Source: Bin55 sp965199895 (GTDB lineage: Bacteria; Pseudomonadota; Gammaproteobacteria; Pseudomonadales; Azotimanducaceae). Taken from it: 64,000 nt of DNA. Positions 28,169 to 36,146 of this stretch are shown piece after piece; positions within the stretch are counted from its first letter, which is position 1, and every line of letters starts with the position of its first letter. The stretch spans positions 186,001 to 250,000 of the forward strand of contig CBDATJ010000016.1 of the NCBI GenBank assembly GCA_965199895.1, written 5' to 3'. The notes under the pieces were generated by a model. The model did no database searches and was not told the DNA's origin. It was given only the letters and a program-made list of their open reading frames with translations. The position numbers were made by a program, and so were the translations under genes.

Positions 28169-28340
28169 TGAGTGAGTCGTAAACAATCTCAGAGCTATTA
28201 GACTAACCGTACTCAATGAAACACTCCTCAACGCCGAAGCGGCACGAAGAATGATCCAGCGCTCGTTGCGAAGAGTTCTTATCACGGTGGATAACGGTCA
28301 CTAAGATTTTTCTCACTTAGATTAACTGAGAACTCGATTC

Positions 28341-30035
28341 GTGGCTACATTCACTCGTCAGTTTCTCGACGATCTGCAAAACCGTGTCGATGCCGTTCAG
28401 TTGGTAGGTCAATCTGTAGAACTTAAACCCAGTGGGAATAACTTTAAGGGACTGTGCCCGTTTCACCCGGAGAAAACTCCTTCATTTCACGTTTATCCAA
28501 ACGACCAATCCTACCATTGTTTTGGCTGTGGAGCACATGGATCCATGATTGATTTTGTTATGAAACAGCGAAACCTTCCGTTTCCTGAGGCTGTTTCTGC
28601 TCTCGCTGAGATGGTCGGTCTGCCGCTACCCGAAAAAGGAAACCAGCGTCGTCGCCCTGAAGAACTTCACCAATTTAAGAAGCTCCACCAAGCCATGGAA
28701 GCTGCTGACACCTACTATCAATCCCAACTCAACTTGCAGTCACCGTGTGGTGAGTACCTCCGATCCCGCGGTATTGATTCCCATACCGCAAATCGGTATG
28801 GGTTGGGTTTTGCACCTGATTCATTCAATTCGATAAAGGCTCATCTAGCTCGATTCGACACACCTTCACTCCTACAGTGTGGGTTACTAGCAACTAACAG
28901 TAGAGGAAGCGTTTACGACCGATTTAGAAACCGGTTAATGTTCCCGATCCGAGACATTCGTGGACGCACTATTGGGTTTGGGGGACGGGTGATTTCGAAC
29001 GACCAAGTGCCCAAATATCTGAACTCACCTCAAACCAAGCTGTTCGACAAAGGCAACCAACTGTACGGGCTACACGAAGCCAAGCAAGCAGATACACGTA
29101 GTCAAAATTTGATTGTTGTTGAGGGTTACTTGGATGTTGTGACTCTAGCGCAACACGGTATTCATAACGCGGTAGCTCCCTTGGGTACTGCGTTAACCAG
29201 AGGACATGTTGATCTGATGTCGAAACATACATCTGAATATGTACTATGCTTTGATGGCGATGAAGCAGGTACCAAAGCAACCTGGAGAGCACTAACCATG
29301 AGTTATGCCTGCCTAAAGCAAGGAAGACGAATCCGTGTAGCGCGCTTGCCCGAAGGGTATGACCCAGACTCTTATGTTCGTGAATTTGGCAAAGAGAGTT
29401 TTATGAAACTCGTCGATGATGCGCCCAACTCTTCAAAGTATTTCTTTGAAGAGCTAAGCTCAAAGTACGACCTGGATGAAACCGAGGAACTCGTACAAAT
29501 GGTTGATGAAGCTCGCGCAGTCATCAAAGGTATTACTCACGAGGTCTACCGCGAAAGCATGTACAAGAAGCTGTCTGAACTAACGAGTCTTCCGATTGAT
29601 GGACTAAGGCAGGAAAAGCGTTCTGCGGCACCCTACACTTATTCGAAGTCATTCCAGAGCACGACCACCAAGAGAGTTGAGAAATTTCCAAATGAACGGC
29701 TGCGAGCGGGAGAGAGCAATGCTCTCAAGTACCTAATCCACAATGTGGAGATCGCTCACTTGATCGATTCTTCTAGGATGAAGAGTATCCAGCATTTGAA
29801 GAAAGATTCGATCCTATTTCGGATGATCACCACCATTCGCAACAACGATATCAAGAACATTTCGCAGCTGATAGCATCGTACGACGACGACTCGAAATAC
29901 AGACGGATATTGATCCATTACTCTGAAGGGAATCCTTCTGGACTAAAGCAAGAGTCCGCTGATGCATTTCTTAATGCTATCGATGCGCTCATTCATATGT
30001 TCAACAATGAACGTAACAAAAACGATTCCGAGTGA
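28341..30035 (+). CDS. dnaG: DNA primase
   Basis: DnaG of 564 residues, which makes RNA primers at the replication fork. The CHC2 zinc-binding domain is visible as CPFHPEKTPSFHVYPNDQ followed by YHCFGCG near residues 40-63. The RNA polymerase core contains YGLGFAPDSF and FRNRLMFPI, and the TOPRIM acid motif is LIVVEGYLDVVTL near 257. The C-terminal DnaB-interacting domain is present but diverged. The gene starts with GTG at 28341; an initiator GTG is common in this organism. It sits between rpsU and rpoD in the expected order. Confidence 0.95.
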   Translation: MATFTRQFLDDLQNRVDAVQLVGQSVELKPSGNNFKGLCPFHPEKTPSFHVYPNDQSYHCFGCGAHGSMIDFVMKQRNLPFPEAVSALAEMVGLPLPEKGNQRRRPEELHQFKKLHQAMEAADTYYQSQLNLQSPCGEYLRSRGIDSHTANRYGLGFAPDSFNSIKAHLARFDTPSLLQCGLLATNSRGSVYDRFRNRLMFPIRDIRGRTIGFGGRVISNDQVPKYLNSPQTKLFDKGNQLYGLHEAKQADTRSQNLIVVEGYLDVVTLAQHGIHNAVAPLGTALTRGHVDLMSKHTSEYVLCFDGDEAGTKATWRALTMSYACLKQGRRIRVARLPEGYDPDSYVREFGKESFMKLVDDAPNSSKYFFEELSSKYDLDETEELVQMVDEARAVIKGITHEVYRESMYKKLSELTSLPIDGLRQEKRSAAPYTYSKSFQSTTTKRVEKFPNERLRAGESNALKYLIHNVEIAHLIDSSRMKSIQHLKKDSILFRMITTIRNNDIKNISQLIASYDDDSKYRRILIHYSEGNPSGLKQESADAFLNAIDALIHMFNNERNKNDSE

Positions 30036-30123
30036 GTCTAATAGCTTGAGAGCTTGGAGAACATAGCTGCCTAAAGCAAGACGATACAACTTAATTCAAC
30101 ATCTGATAGTAAAAAGGAGAAAA

Positions 30124-31989
30124 ATGACAACCCCCAGTGCTGACTTTGAAGAACAGACAAGCGTCCAGGAGCTCATCACTCGCGGTCGTGAACAGGGTTA
30201 CCTAACCGTATCCGAAGTTACCGATGTTGTCTCCGATGACCGAGACGAAAATGAAATTGAAGAGATCATTCATCTCTTAATCGACCTCGGTATCGCTATC
30301 GGTGAGACTCCTCCAGACAGTGCCAACATTCTGACTTCAAGTGAAACTGCAACCGATGACCTCGCCGCAGATGAAGCTGCAGCTGCTCTAGCAGCCGTTC
30401 AAGCTGAAGCTCGCAGAACCACTGACCCTGCTCGGATGTATATGAGAGAAATGGGTAATGTGGATCTGCTCACCCGAAAAGGTGAAATCGTGATCGCTAA
30501 AAAGATCGAAGATGGGATGCGAAAGATTCTTGCGTCCGCCGCATCGTTTCCAGGTACTGTTGACGAACTCATCAAAAAATATGACTACATCATCGAAAAC
30601 GAACGTCGAATCGGTGAACTACTCGTCGGTTACCTAGATCCCGAGGCAAAGATTCAAACAGCGGTTCAGGTAGATGCTACTAAACCACAAGTAAACAACA
30701 CACCGCGAACTCGTGGACCAGACCCGGATATCGCAAATGAGCGGTTCAAGAAACTGAAAGAGGCTAATGCTCGGTACCGCAAGGTTCTTGAAGAAAACAA
30801 AGACCCAAGAACCAACAAGATTAACCGTAATCGTGGTCCTTGTCGTGCAGAGCAAGCTAAATTGCTTGATGTGTTCTCCCGATTTAAGTTGGTACAAGAC
30901 CCCCACGATGATTTAGTCAACCGTCCTATCAAGAAGCTGAAACAGATCATTGCAATGGAAGATCTCATCTACAAACTGTGTGTCAAAGAAGCTGGGTTGC
31001 CACGTGAAGTTTTCCTCGCAAATTACAACCCGCACGCTAACCCGAAAACCAAACCAGAAATGAGATGGATAAACGAACTCAAAGATGCTCGACTTCGGTA
31101 CAGTAAAGGGTTACGAGAAAACTGGCCGCAGATTCAGCGAACCATCCGCAAGATCAACCGTACTCTGAAGAATTGTCAACTCACCATAGGTGAGCTCAGA
31201 GACATCAACAAGAACATCTACGATGGTAGGAGACAAATGGAGCTGGCTAAGCAAGAAATGGTCAAAGCCAACCTTCGATTGGTGATCTCCATTGCCAAGA
31301 AATACAACAATCGCGGTCTGCAATTCTTAGATTTGATTCAAGAAGGCAACATCGGTTTGATGAAAGCGGTAGACAAGTTTGAGTACCGCCGCGGGTACAA
31401 ATTCTCTACCTATGCCACTTGGTGGATTCGTCAAGCGATAACGCGTTCTATTTCCGATCACTCCCGTACGATTCGGATTCCGGTTCACATGTTCGACTTA
31501 GTCAACAAACTTAACCGTATCCACAGGCAATTACAGCAAGAATTGGGTAGGGAGCCCTCTGACGACGAGCTTTCAGATCGAATGGAAATTCCCGTGGAGA
31601 AAGTTCTTCACATCAAAGGGATCAGCATCCCGCCCTCTTCAACTGATTCACCGATTGGTGAAGAGGAAGATACCACCCTGGGTGATTTCCTAAAAGATCC
31701 CGACATGGACACTCCCATGGATCAGACGGAAACCGATGGGCTCCGGGATGTGATTCACGAAACTCTGGGTGAACTACCCTCTCGAGAAGCTAAAGTGCTC
31801 AGAATGCGTTTTGGAATTGGCCAGAATCAGGAGCGAACTTTAGAGGAAACCGGTCGAGACCTGGAAGTGACTAGAGAGCGTATTCGTCAACTCGAAGCGA
31901 AGGCATTGCGTACCCTCAAGAGTCGCTTGCCCGCAGAGTGGCACGAGTACAAATTCTTTGACGAAAAACTGAAACACTACTCGAGCTAG
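30124..31989 (+). CDS. rpoD: RNA polymerase sigma factor RpoD (operon copy) with unusual C-terminus
   Basis: A 621-residue group 1 sigma factor with region 1.1, region 1.2 (YMREMGNVDLLTRKGEIVIA), a non-conserved insert, region 2 (YKFSTYATWWIRQAITRSI), region 3 and region 4. The 4.2 helix-turn-helix TLEETGRDLEVTRERIRQLE starts near residue 572 and keeps the residues that contact the -35 element. However, the normally conserved tail (RKLRHPSRS...LRSFL in E. coli) is replaced by RTLKSRLPAEWHEYKFFDEK. That tail touches activators and anti-sigma factors. The finger region is GEEEDTTLGDFLKDPD. It is the third gene of rpsU-dnaG-rpoD, with a GGAGAAAAATG start context. Confidence 0.95.
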   Translation: MTTPSADFEEQTSVQELITRGREQGYLTVSEVTDVVSDDRDENEIEEIIHLLIDLGIAIGETPPDSANILTSSETATDDLAADEAAAALAAVQAEARRTTDPARMYMREMGNVDLLTRKGEIVIAKKIEDGMRKILASAASFPGTVDELIKKYDYIIENERRIGELLVGYLDPEAKIQTAVQVDATKPQVNNTPRTRGPDPDIANERFKKLKEANARYRKVLEENKDPRTNKINRNRGPCRAEQAKLLDVFSRFKLVQDPHDDLVNRPIKKLKQIIAMEDLIYKLCVKEAGLPREVFLANYNPHANPKTKPEMRWINELKDARLRYSKGLRENWPQIQRTIRKINRTLKNCQLTIGELRDINKNIYDGRRQMELAKQEMVKANLRLVISIAKKYNNRGLQFLDLIQEGNIGLMKAVDKFEYRRGYKFSTYATWWIRQAITRSISDHSRTIRIPVHMFDLVNKLNRIHRQLQQELGREPSDDELSDRMEIPVEKVLHIKGISIPPSSTDSPIGEEEDTTLGDFLKDPDMDTPMDQTETDGLRDVIHETLGELPSREAKVLRMRFGIGQNQERTLEETGRDLEVTRERIRQLEAKALRTLKSRLPAEWHEYKFFDEKLKHYSS

Positions 31990-32031
31990 ACATTTCAATC
32001 GCAAGGGTCATTGAGTTCTTCGATAGGTTAT

Positions 32032-32384
32032 TGGTGGGCCCACCAGGACTCGAACCTGGGACCAATGGATTCACGATCTAAGTAGTTATTAGACTACCCG
32101 CTGTTTCCAACGGCGTGGACTATCTCATCACCCGACAACGGTGAGTTGTTGAGGGCGCGGGACGCTCAATCCTGTTATTAAGGACACTCGGCTACAAATC
32201 AACGTCTCCAGTCCTCAGGTAGTCTCTGCACCTTCCATCAATGTATCGATGGCTTGGCTCAGGATTGCCTTGGCTAACTGATTAACTTTAGGTTTCCCTG
32301 ATTTCATCCCGTTCATTTCCATACTCTCGCATAGAACGCACCATTAGATGAGTCCACTGCTCTAACCAACTGAGCTATGGGCCC
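32032..32384 (-). tRNA. ileX: tRNA-Ile(CAU), interrupted by a group I intron
   Basis: Exons of 37 nt (32348-32384) and 40 nt (32032-32071, with encoded CCA) assemble into a 77-nt tRNA. The acceptor GGGCCCA pairs with TGGGCCC, the D arm is GCTC/GAGC, the anticodon stem GTGGA pairs with TCCAT, and the T arm is CAGG-TTCGAGT-CCTG. The anticodon loop CTCATAA has CAT at 34-36. A CAU anticodon can mean Met, fMet or Ile2; the ACTCATAAT loop followed by TTGGTC, together with the location beside rpoD as for E. coli ileX, favours the lysidine-modified Ile2 tRNA. The intron lies after position 36 of the loop. Confidence 0.9.
32072..32347 (-). ncRNA. Group I self-splicing intron (IC3-like) in the tRNA anticodon loop
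   Basis: A 276-nt insert between T36 and A37. The 5' exon ends in T and the intron ends in G, as group I splicing requires. The exon end CAU can pair with an internal guide GUG at intron positions 7-9, giving a U-G wobble at the splice site as in the Azoarcus intron. Core elements are recognisable on the transcript: GGGAAACCUAAAG for P4/J, AGCCAAGGC, and P7 made of AGACUA within GCAGAGACUACC and UAGUC within GAUAGUCC (genome 32216-32232 and 32116-32124). These strongly resemble the 205-nt Azoarcus tRNA-Ile(CAU) intron but with longer peripheral stems. There is no homing endonuclease frame. Self-splicing is inferred. Confidence 0.88.
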
Positions 32385-33447
32385 GATATTGGAATTTTAC
32401 TCTGGGGCTGTGCTGATCTACTTTGGATAGATCATACAGACTAAATTGCCTGTCTATGTGAGGAGAAGCAAATCGGTGGTTTGGACACTAGTGAGAATTT
32501 GATGCCTGAAAGGACTGGGGGAATTTGTAGAGTAATTTTGCTTAGGTTTCTGAGTCATTGTCAAGAGACGGATCACGTCGCCTGCTTATGGAGTTTACTC
32601 ATAAAATGCTGGAACTCTCAGTTTTGTGGTTTAGAATGGGGGTACATCAGCATCCTTTCCCGGTTTCTCGTCGCAGCTGATGGTGCGTCATCATGATAGA
32701 GTATTAATGAGTTTCTGTGCATCCTTTCGGGTACATTTGGATACCCTCCATTCATTCAGATCCGGGTCAATTTACCAAACAAACTCTCACAGCAGGCGCA
32801 ATATCTGCACTGCTATCCACTGGAGATCAACCCGTGCGACTTCACCAATCCTTACCTGAGAAATACGCTTACCTTCTTGAGTCCGAATTTTAGTCATGTC
32901 TGATACCCTCTTCTGATTAAGCTGTTCGCCCGAAATTGCCGACGATACGGTCTTCTCAAACTGAGAGCTTCAAAGTAGGATAACGTTAGGACTCGGTCTG
33001 GGCCCCCAAAACCTTTAGCTTTTTCATCAAGTATCGTGCTCAGTGAGACTCACTTCCACTCGCTCTAGTGGCAGAGAATCCTAATTCCTTGATAGTCTAA
33101 CGCTTGGTGATGCTCGTGAAACTTTGCCTTTATCATGCATTGATGACCCCATGTTTCTTCCATCGACAAAACTCAGACTCGGAAACATTCAGTCACTTAC
33201 AAGTCTGCAGAGCTATCGCCGAAGTATTGCACTTACAGTGTTTGATAGTGATAGAAAACAGGTTAGGATTTTGGTTTGCATCTTAGATTATTGAACATCT
33301 GCTCTGCAATCCGACAATGAAACGCAAACAAAGCATATTGTTTGATTCAGATTGACTCAAATTTGTTACAATATACAAATAGCCGAGATGCTCGAAGAAA
33401 CGAATCACTCCGGTGGATGAAAAAATTCACGGGTGATTGCGAATGAC
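32385..33447. other. Gene-poor stretch beside the tRNA gene
   Basis: About 1.06 kb with no frame I would call a gene on either strand. The longest plus-strand frames (32481-32696 and 33104-33286) have no ribosome-binding site, no recognisable motif and an amino acid composition that looks random. The tRNA promoter must lie at its left end. Confidence 0.5.
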
Positions 33448-33499
33448 TTGAGTGAGTGGTGGGCACAATAAATATATAACCGCTCGGAGAATACCGAGC
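33448..33499 (+). promoter_or_regulatory. Candidate promoter and adjacent hairpin upstream of the broken 33.5-kb gene
   Basis: TTGAGT (33448-33453) and AATATA (33471-33476) are 17 bases apart. An inverted repeat GCTCGG/CCGAGC with a 6-base loop (33482-33499) would fall at or just after the start of transcription, ahead of the ATG at 33522. Visual match only. Confidence 0.3.
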
Positions 33500-33521
33500 A
33501 CTCACACTTAATGGAATACTA

Positions 33522-34026
33522 TGAGTAAAATATATAATAATTTTAAACTCTCGTTCAGTGCAATACTTACGGCGATAGCACTCGCGGGCTTGTGGTTATG
33601 CCAGTCACGCCAGGTTTCACTGTTGCTTACGCTGCTGAAGTCTCACCCCCTATTGATAGGGTTGAAGTGATTGAGGGTGGAGGAGATATCCCTCACTTTG
33701 GATTTTTGGGACGTATTAGTTCTATTGCACTAACCTTAGTTCGGTGGAGTGGCTCATTACTTAGTATTGACGGCCAAGACGAAGCAACTGATCAGATTGA
33801 AGAAGCTGTTGAAACACTAGAAAATCACTCTAAAGTAAAAAAAGAGATCATTGGATTTCTTCATGGCGCTGGCTGCACCCTTAGCTCAGGAGTGTATAGA
33901 ACAGACTATGGGGCAAACCTCCATTGAAGTTGGTTATGATGAAGGGACAAATAAGATATGGTATAAATATAAGAATGCCTCAACAGGTGTGCTTATAAAT
34001 GATCTTGAAGTAGGGAATGATTTTTG
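33522..34026 (+). pseudogene. Secreted protein gene of unknown function, frameshifted twice
   Basis: The frame starting at ATG 33522 encodes MSKIYNNFKLSFSAILTAIA, the beginning of a signal peptide. It then needs a one-base shift near 33589 to continue as VVMPVTPGFTVAYAAEVSPP, whose AYAAEV looks like a signal peptidase site. The middle part runs to about 33860 in that frame, and a second shift is required to reach LAQECIEQTMGQTSIEVGYD and the terminal VLINDLEVGNDF. That last part is similar to the C-terminal half of the adjacent lipoprotein (shared GYDE and a matching Cys-containing helix), so the two genes look like diverged duplicates. Codon use is AT-rich compared with the neighbouring housekeeping genes, suggesting acquisition. 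Confidence 0.5.
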
Positions 34027-34368
34027 ATGAACAATAAGCGGATACTATTCACTGGTCTCTTCATACTTTTCCTGATGTCTATGCTAACGGCATCATGCTC
34101 ATCACTATCAAGCAGTGGATTGCAAATAGCATCTGAGATTAGTTCTGAAGAAAGACTTTTAATATTACATTACCTGCTGACAGAAATTTGCATCGATAAA
34201 ACAGATGGTTATGCTGACCTTGATATTGGTTATGATGAAGCAACCCAAATCTCTGTTTTCGAATGCCGAAATAGTCAAACGGATGAGCTTATATTCACTT
34301 TAGAAGATCACAAGTTTACACTGATTGGAGAGCTTGATACGTTCAATGAGAAAAATATACTTCAATGA
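34027..34368 (+). CDS. Small lipoprotein, paralogous to the broken upstream gene
   Basis: A 113-residue predicted lipoprotein. MNNKRILFTGLFILFLMSML is the signal sequence and LTASC the lipobox, with the modified cysteine near residue 24, followed by a Ser-rich linker. The mature domain contains LTEICIDKTDGYADLDIGYD and ends in LIFTLEDHKFTLIGELDTFN. It resembles the C-terminal end of the frameshifted gene just upstream, whose stop overlaps this start. I use ATG 34027; a TTG immediately before it in frame is also possible. The AT-rich codon use sets the pair apart from its neighbours. No family is recognised. Confidence 0.55.
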   Translation: MNNKRILFTGLFILFLMSMLTASCSSLSSSGLQIASEISSEERLLILHYLLTEICIDKTDGYADLDIGYDEATQISVFECRNSQTDELIFTLEDHKFTLIGELDTFNEKNILQ

Positions 34369-34392
34369 AAAGGAAATCACATTAAACTAGTT

Positions 34393-34505
34393 TGAAACCT
34401 CAAACCTCTCATCAGTGAATACTTAACTTACGGCGATAGCACTCTGGGCTTGTAGTGATGCGAGTCACCCCAGGTTCCAGTGTTGCTACGCTGCCGACGA
34501 CTATT
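34393..34505 (+). repeat. Degenerate copy of the signal-peptide-coding segment at 33541-33648
   Basis: About 90 bp align with only a few mismatches and small gaps, including shared cores TTACGGCGATAGCACTC, GGGCTTGT and CCAGGTT, and GTTGCT followed by ACGCTGC. In this copy the reading frame is broken by stops, so it is the remains of a third, lost member of the same gene family. No downstream homologous coding sequence is visible. Confidence 0.65.
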
Positions 34506-36146
34506 GGTCGTGAACATAGAACTCCGAGACGAAAGCGATATTTGCTCCGAACAAGAAGCTGAAATTGGGGAATTCGTGTAGCCTAATGTTCCAATCTGAC
34601 GATGAAGCGATTCCTATCAAGAAACGCCGAGTAGCAGGGTGACTGATGAGGATTATGAGCAGAAAGACAGTCAAAAATATTAACGGAGATTTGTAGGGTC
34701 TGCGTTAAATATGGAATTACCTTAAATACATTATTAGACGATTGAAATCTGATGAGATCTCGAAGAACACATCACGCCAGTTAAGCTTGAAGCAGTAACG
34801 TTAGCCCTAATTTCTGGTATATCGGGACGGAATTATGATGTATCTCAAGATTGAGCCTGGTCTGCTAGTAGATGAACCCAGGAACATCTGGCTGATCGAC
34901 AGCATCCATAAGCTAGGCGAACACCGAAGCTGCGGCAGTGAGTTGATCGTCTAGAGCAGGAGATGCTATAAAAAACGCGAGATGATATTTTGCGGTACAG
35001 TTCGAGAATGTTTTCCAATGATTCTTGAAGCTACTGAGAGGTACCTTGTGTGTCTTTGTGAGTACAGGATAGTCCGAGTCTGGGTATTACCGATAGAAGA
35101 AACATAGGGTCATCAAGAAGCATGATTAAGGCGAAGTTCCACAACCCACCAGGTTTGACTATCAAGGTCTAGGATTCGCGCAGCATCTATGAAGGGGATC
35201 TGGGTCTCACTTAGGTACGATACTTGATGAAGAGTATGGATTGTTTGGGAGGATCAGACCGGGTCTAACATATCCACTCTGAGTTCCTAGTTACAGAAGA
35301 CCGTTCCGTCGGCAATTTCCGAACAGCCTAATCAGAAGTAGGTAGCAGTGCAGAAATGCCCCTGCTGAGAGTTTTTGGTAATTGAACTGTGACTGAGGGT
35401 GGAATATTCCAAGTGTACCCGAAAGAATGCACAAACGAATGAATAAGCAAAGTAGAGAGAATGTTGGTACACAACATCCCACCGACCTTGATACTATTTC
35501 AGATATGAGGTGCTCTGACTGTCCATAGCTTCCAATAATTCCTGGGAAACGACTTGTCTGTCAACGCACGAAACCAAGTCTCCTAAAACACACCCCACAA
35601 AAAAAGCGCATCCCTACCGACAATAACTCTATGAGTCTGTTTCCAATTCAGGATGTTGAGCGTCTTCGTTTTCACTCTGTCAGTTCAATTTCTTTTCATA
35701 TATATTTGTTTTATATGTTGGCCTAGCATTGAAAGATGAAGTCCGTCTTGTGGTAGAGGTGAATATGTAGCGTATCTACATTCGTTATTCCTTAAAAATT
35801 GTTGTCAATAAGCCACTAGCCGTATCTTTAATGATGATTGGGTCATCATTGATTCTGGGCACAAGAAGACGATAGGGTGAAATCGTCTAACTGATCGACC
35901 AAATCTAGTCATCTGTAATTCGTAATTAATGTTTCGTCCATGCTTGTAGCAGTGAACCCCAACGATGCCGAACTGAACCATCCTTCTCAAGCTAATCGCA
36001 ACCAAGCAAGATCGTAATGGAATCTCAGCTGTAGCGAATCCGTGATCACTGATCCGTTTACATGAAGCTTCTGTTTAAATCAGAGCTCCCAAACGCCGAT
36101 TTAATTTAATTACAATCACATGAACATGGTGTTTGCCTAGTAGGTC
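34506..36146. other. Gene-poor tract before the second sigma factor gene
   Basis: About 1.6 kb with no supportable gene on either strand. Open frames longer than 60 codons (for example on the minus strand at 35291-35482 and 35805-36005) lack ribosome-binding sites and motifs. An AT-rich segment lies near 35690-35720. It is most likely decayed sequence, including the 3' parts of lost copies of the secreted-protein family; the promoter of the sigma gene should be in its last 200 bp. Confidence 0.5.

Noticed and set aside
28190..28312. Open frame between rpsU and dnaG that could be a remnant of a GatB/YqeY-like gene
   Set aside because: It has about 40 codons, no start codon and no recognisable motif.
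32032..32384. tRNA-like ends considered as two tRNA fragments or an attachment site duplication
   Set aside because: The two halves form one complete cloverleaf, and the insert has group I intron core elements and correct splice-site bases.
32481..32696. 71-codon plus-strand frame near the tRNA gene
   Set aside because: No ribosome-binding site, random-looking composition, no recognisable motif.
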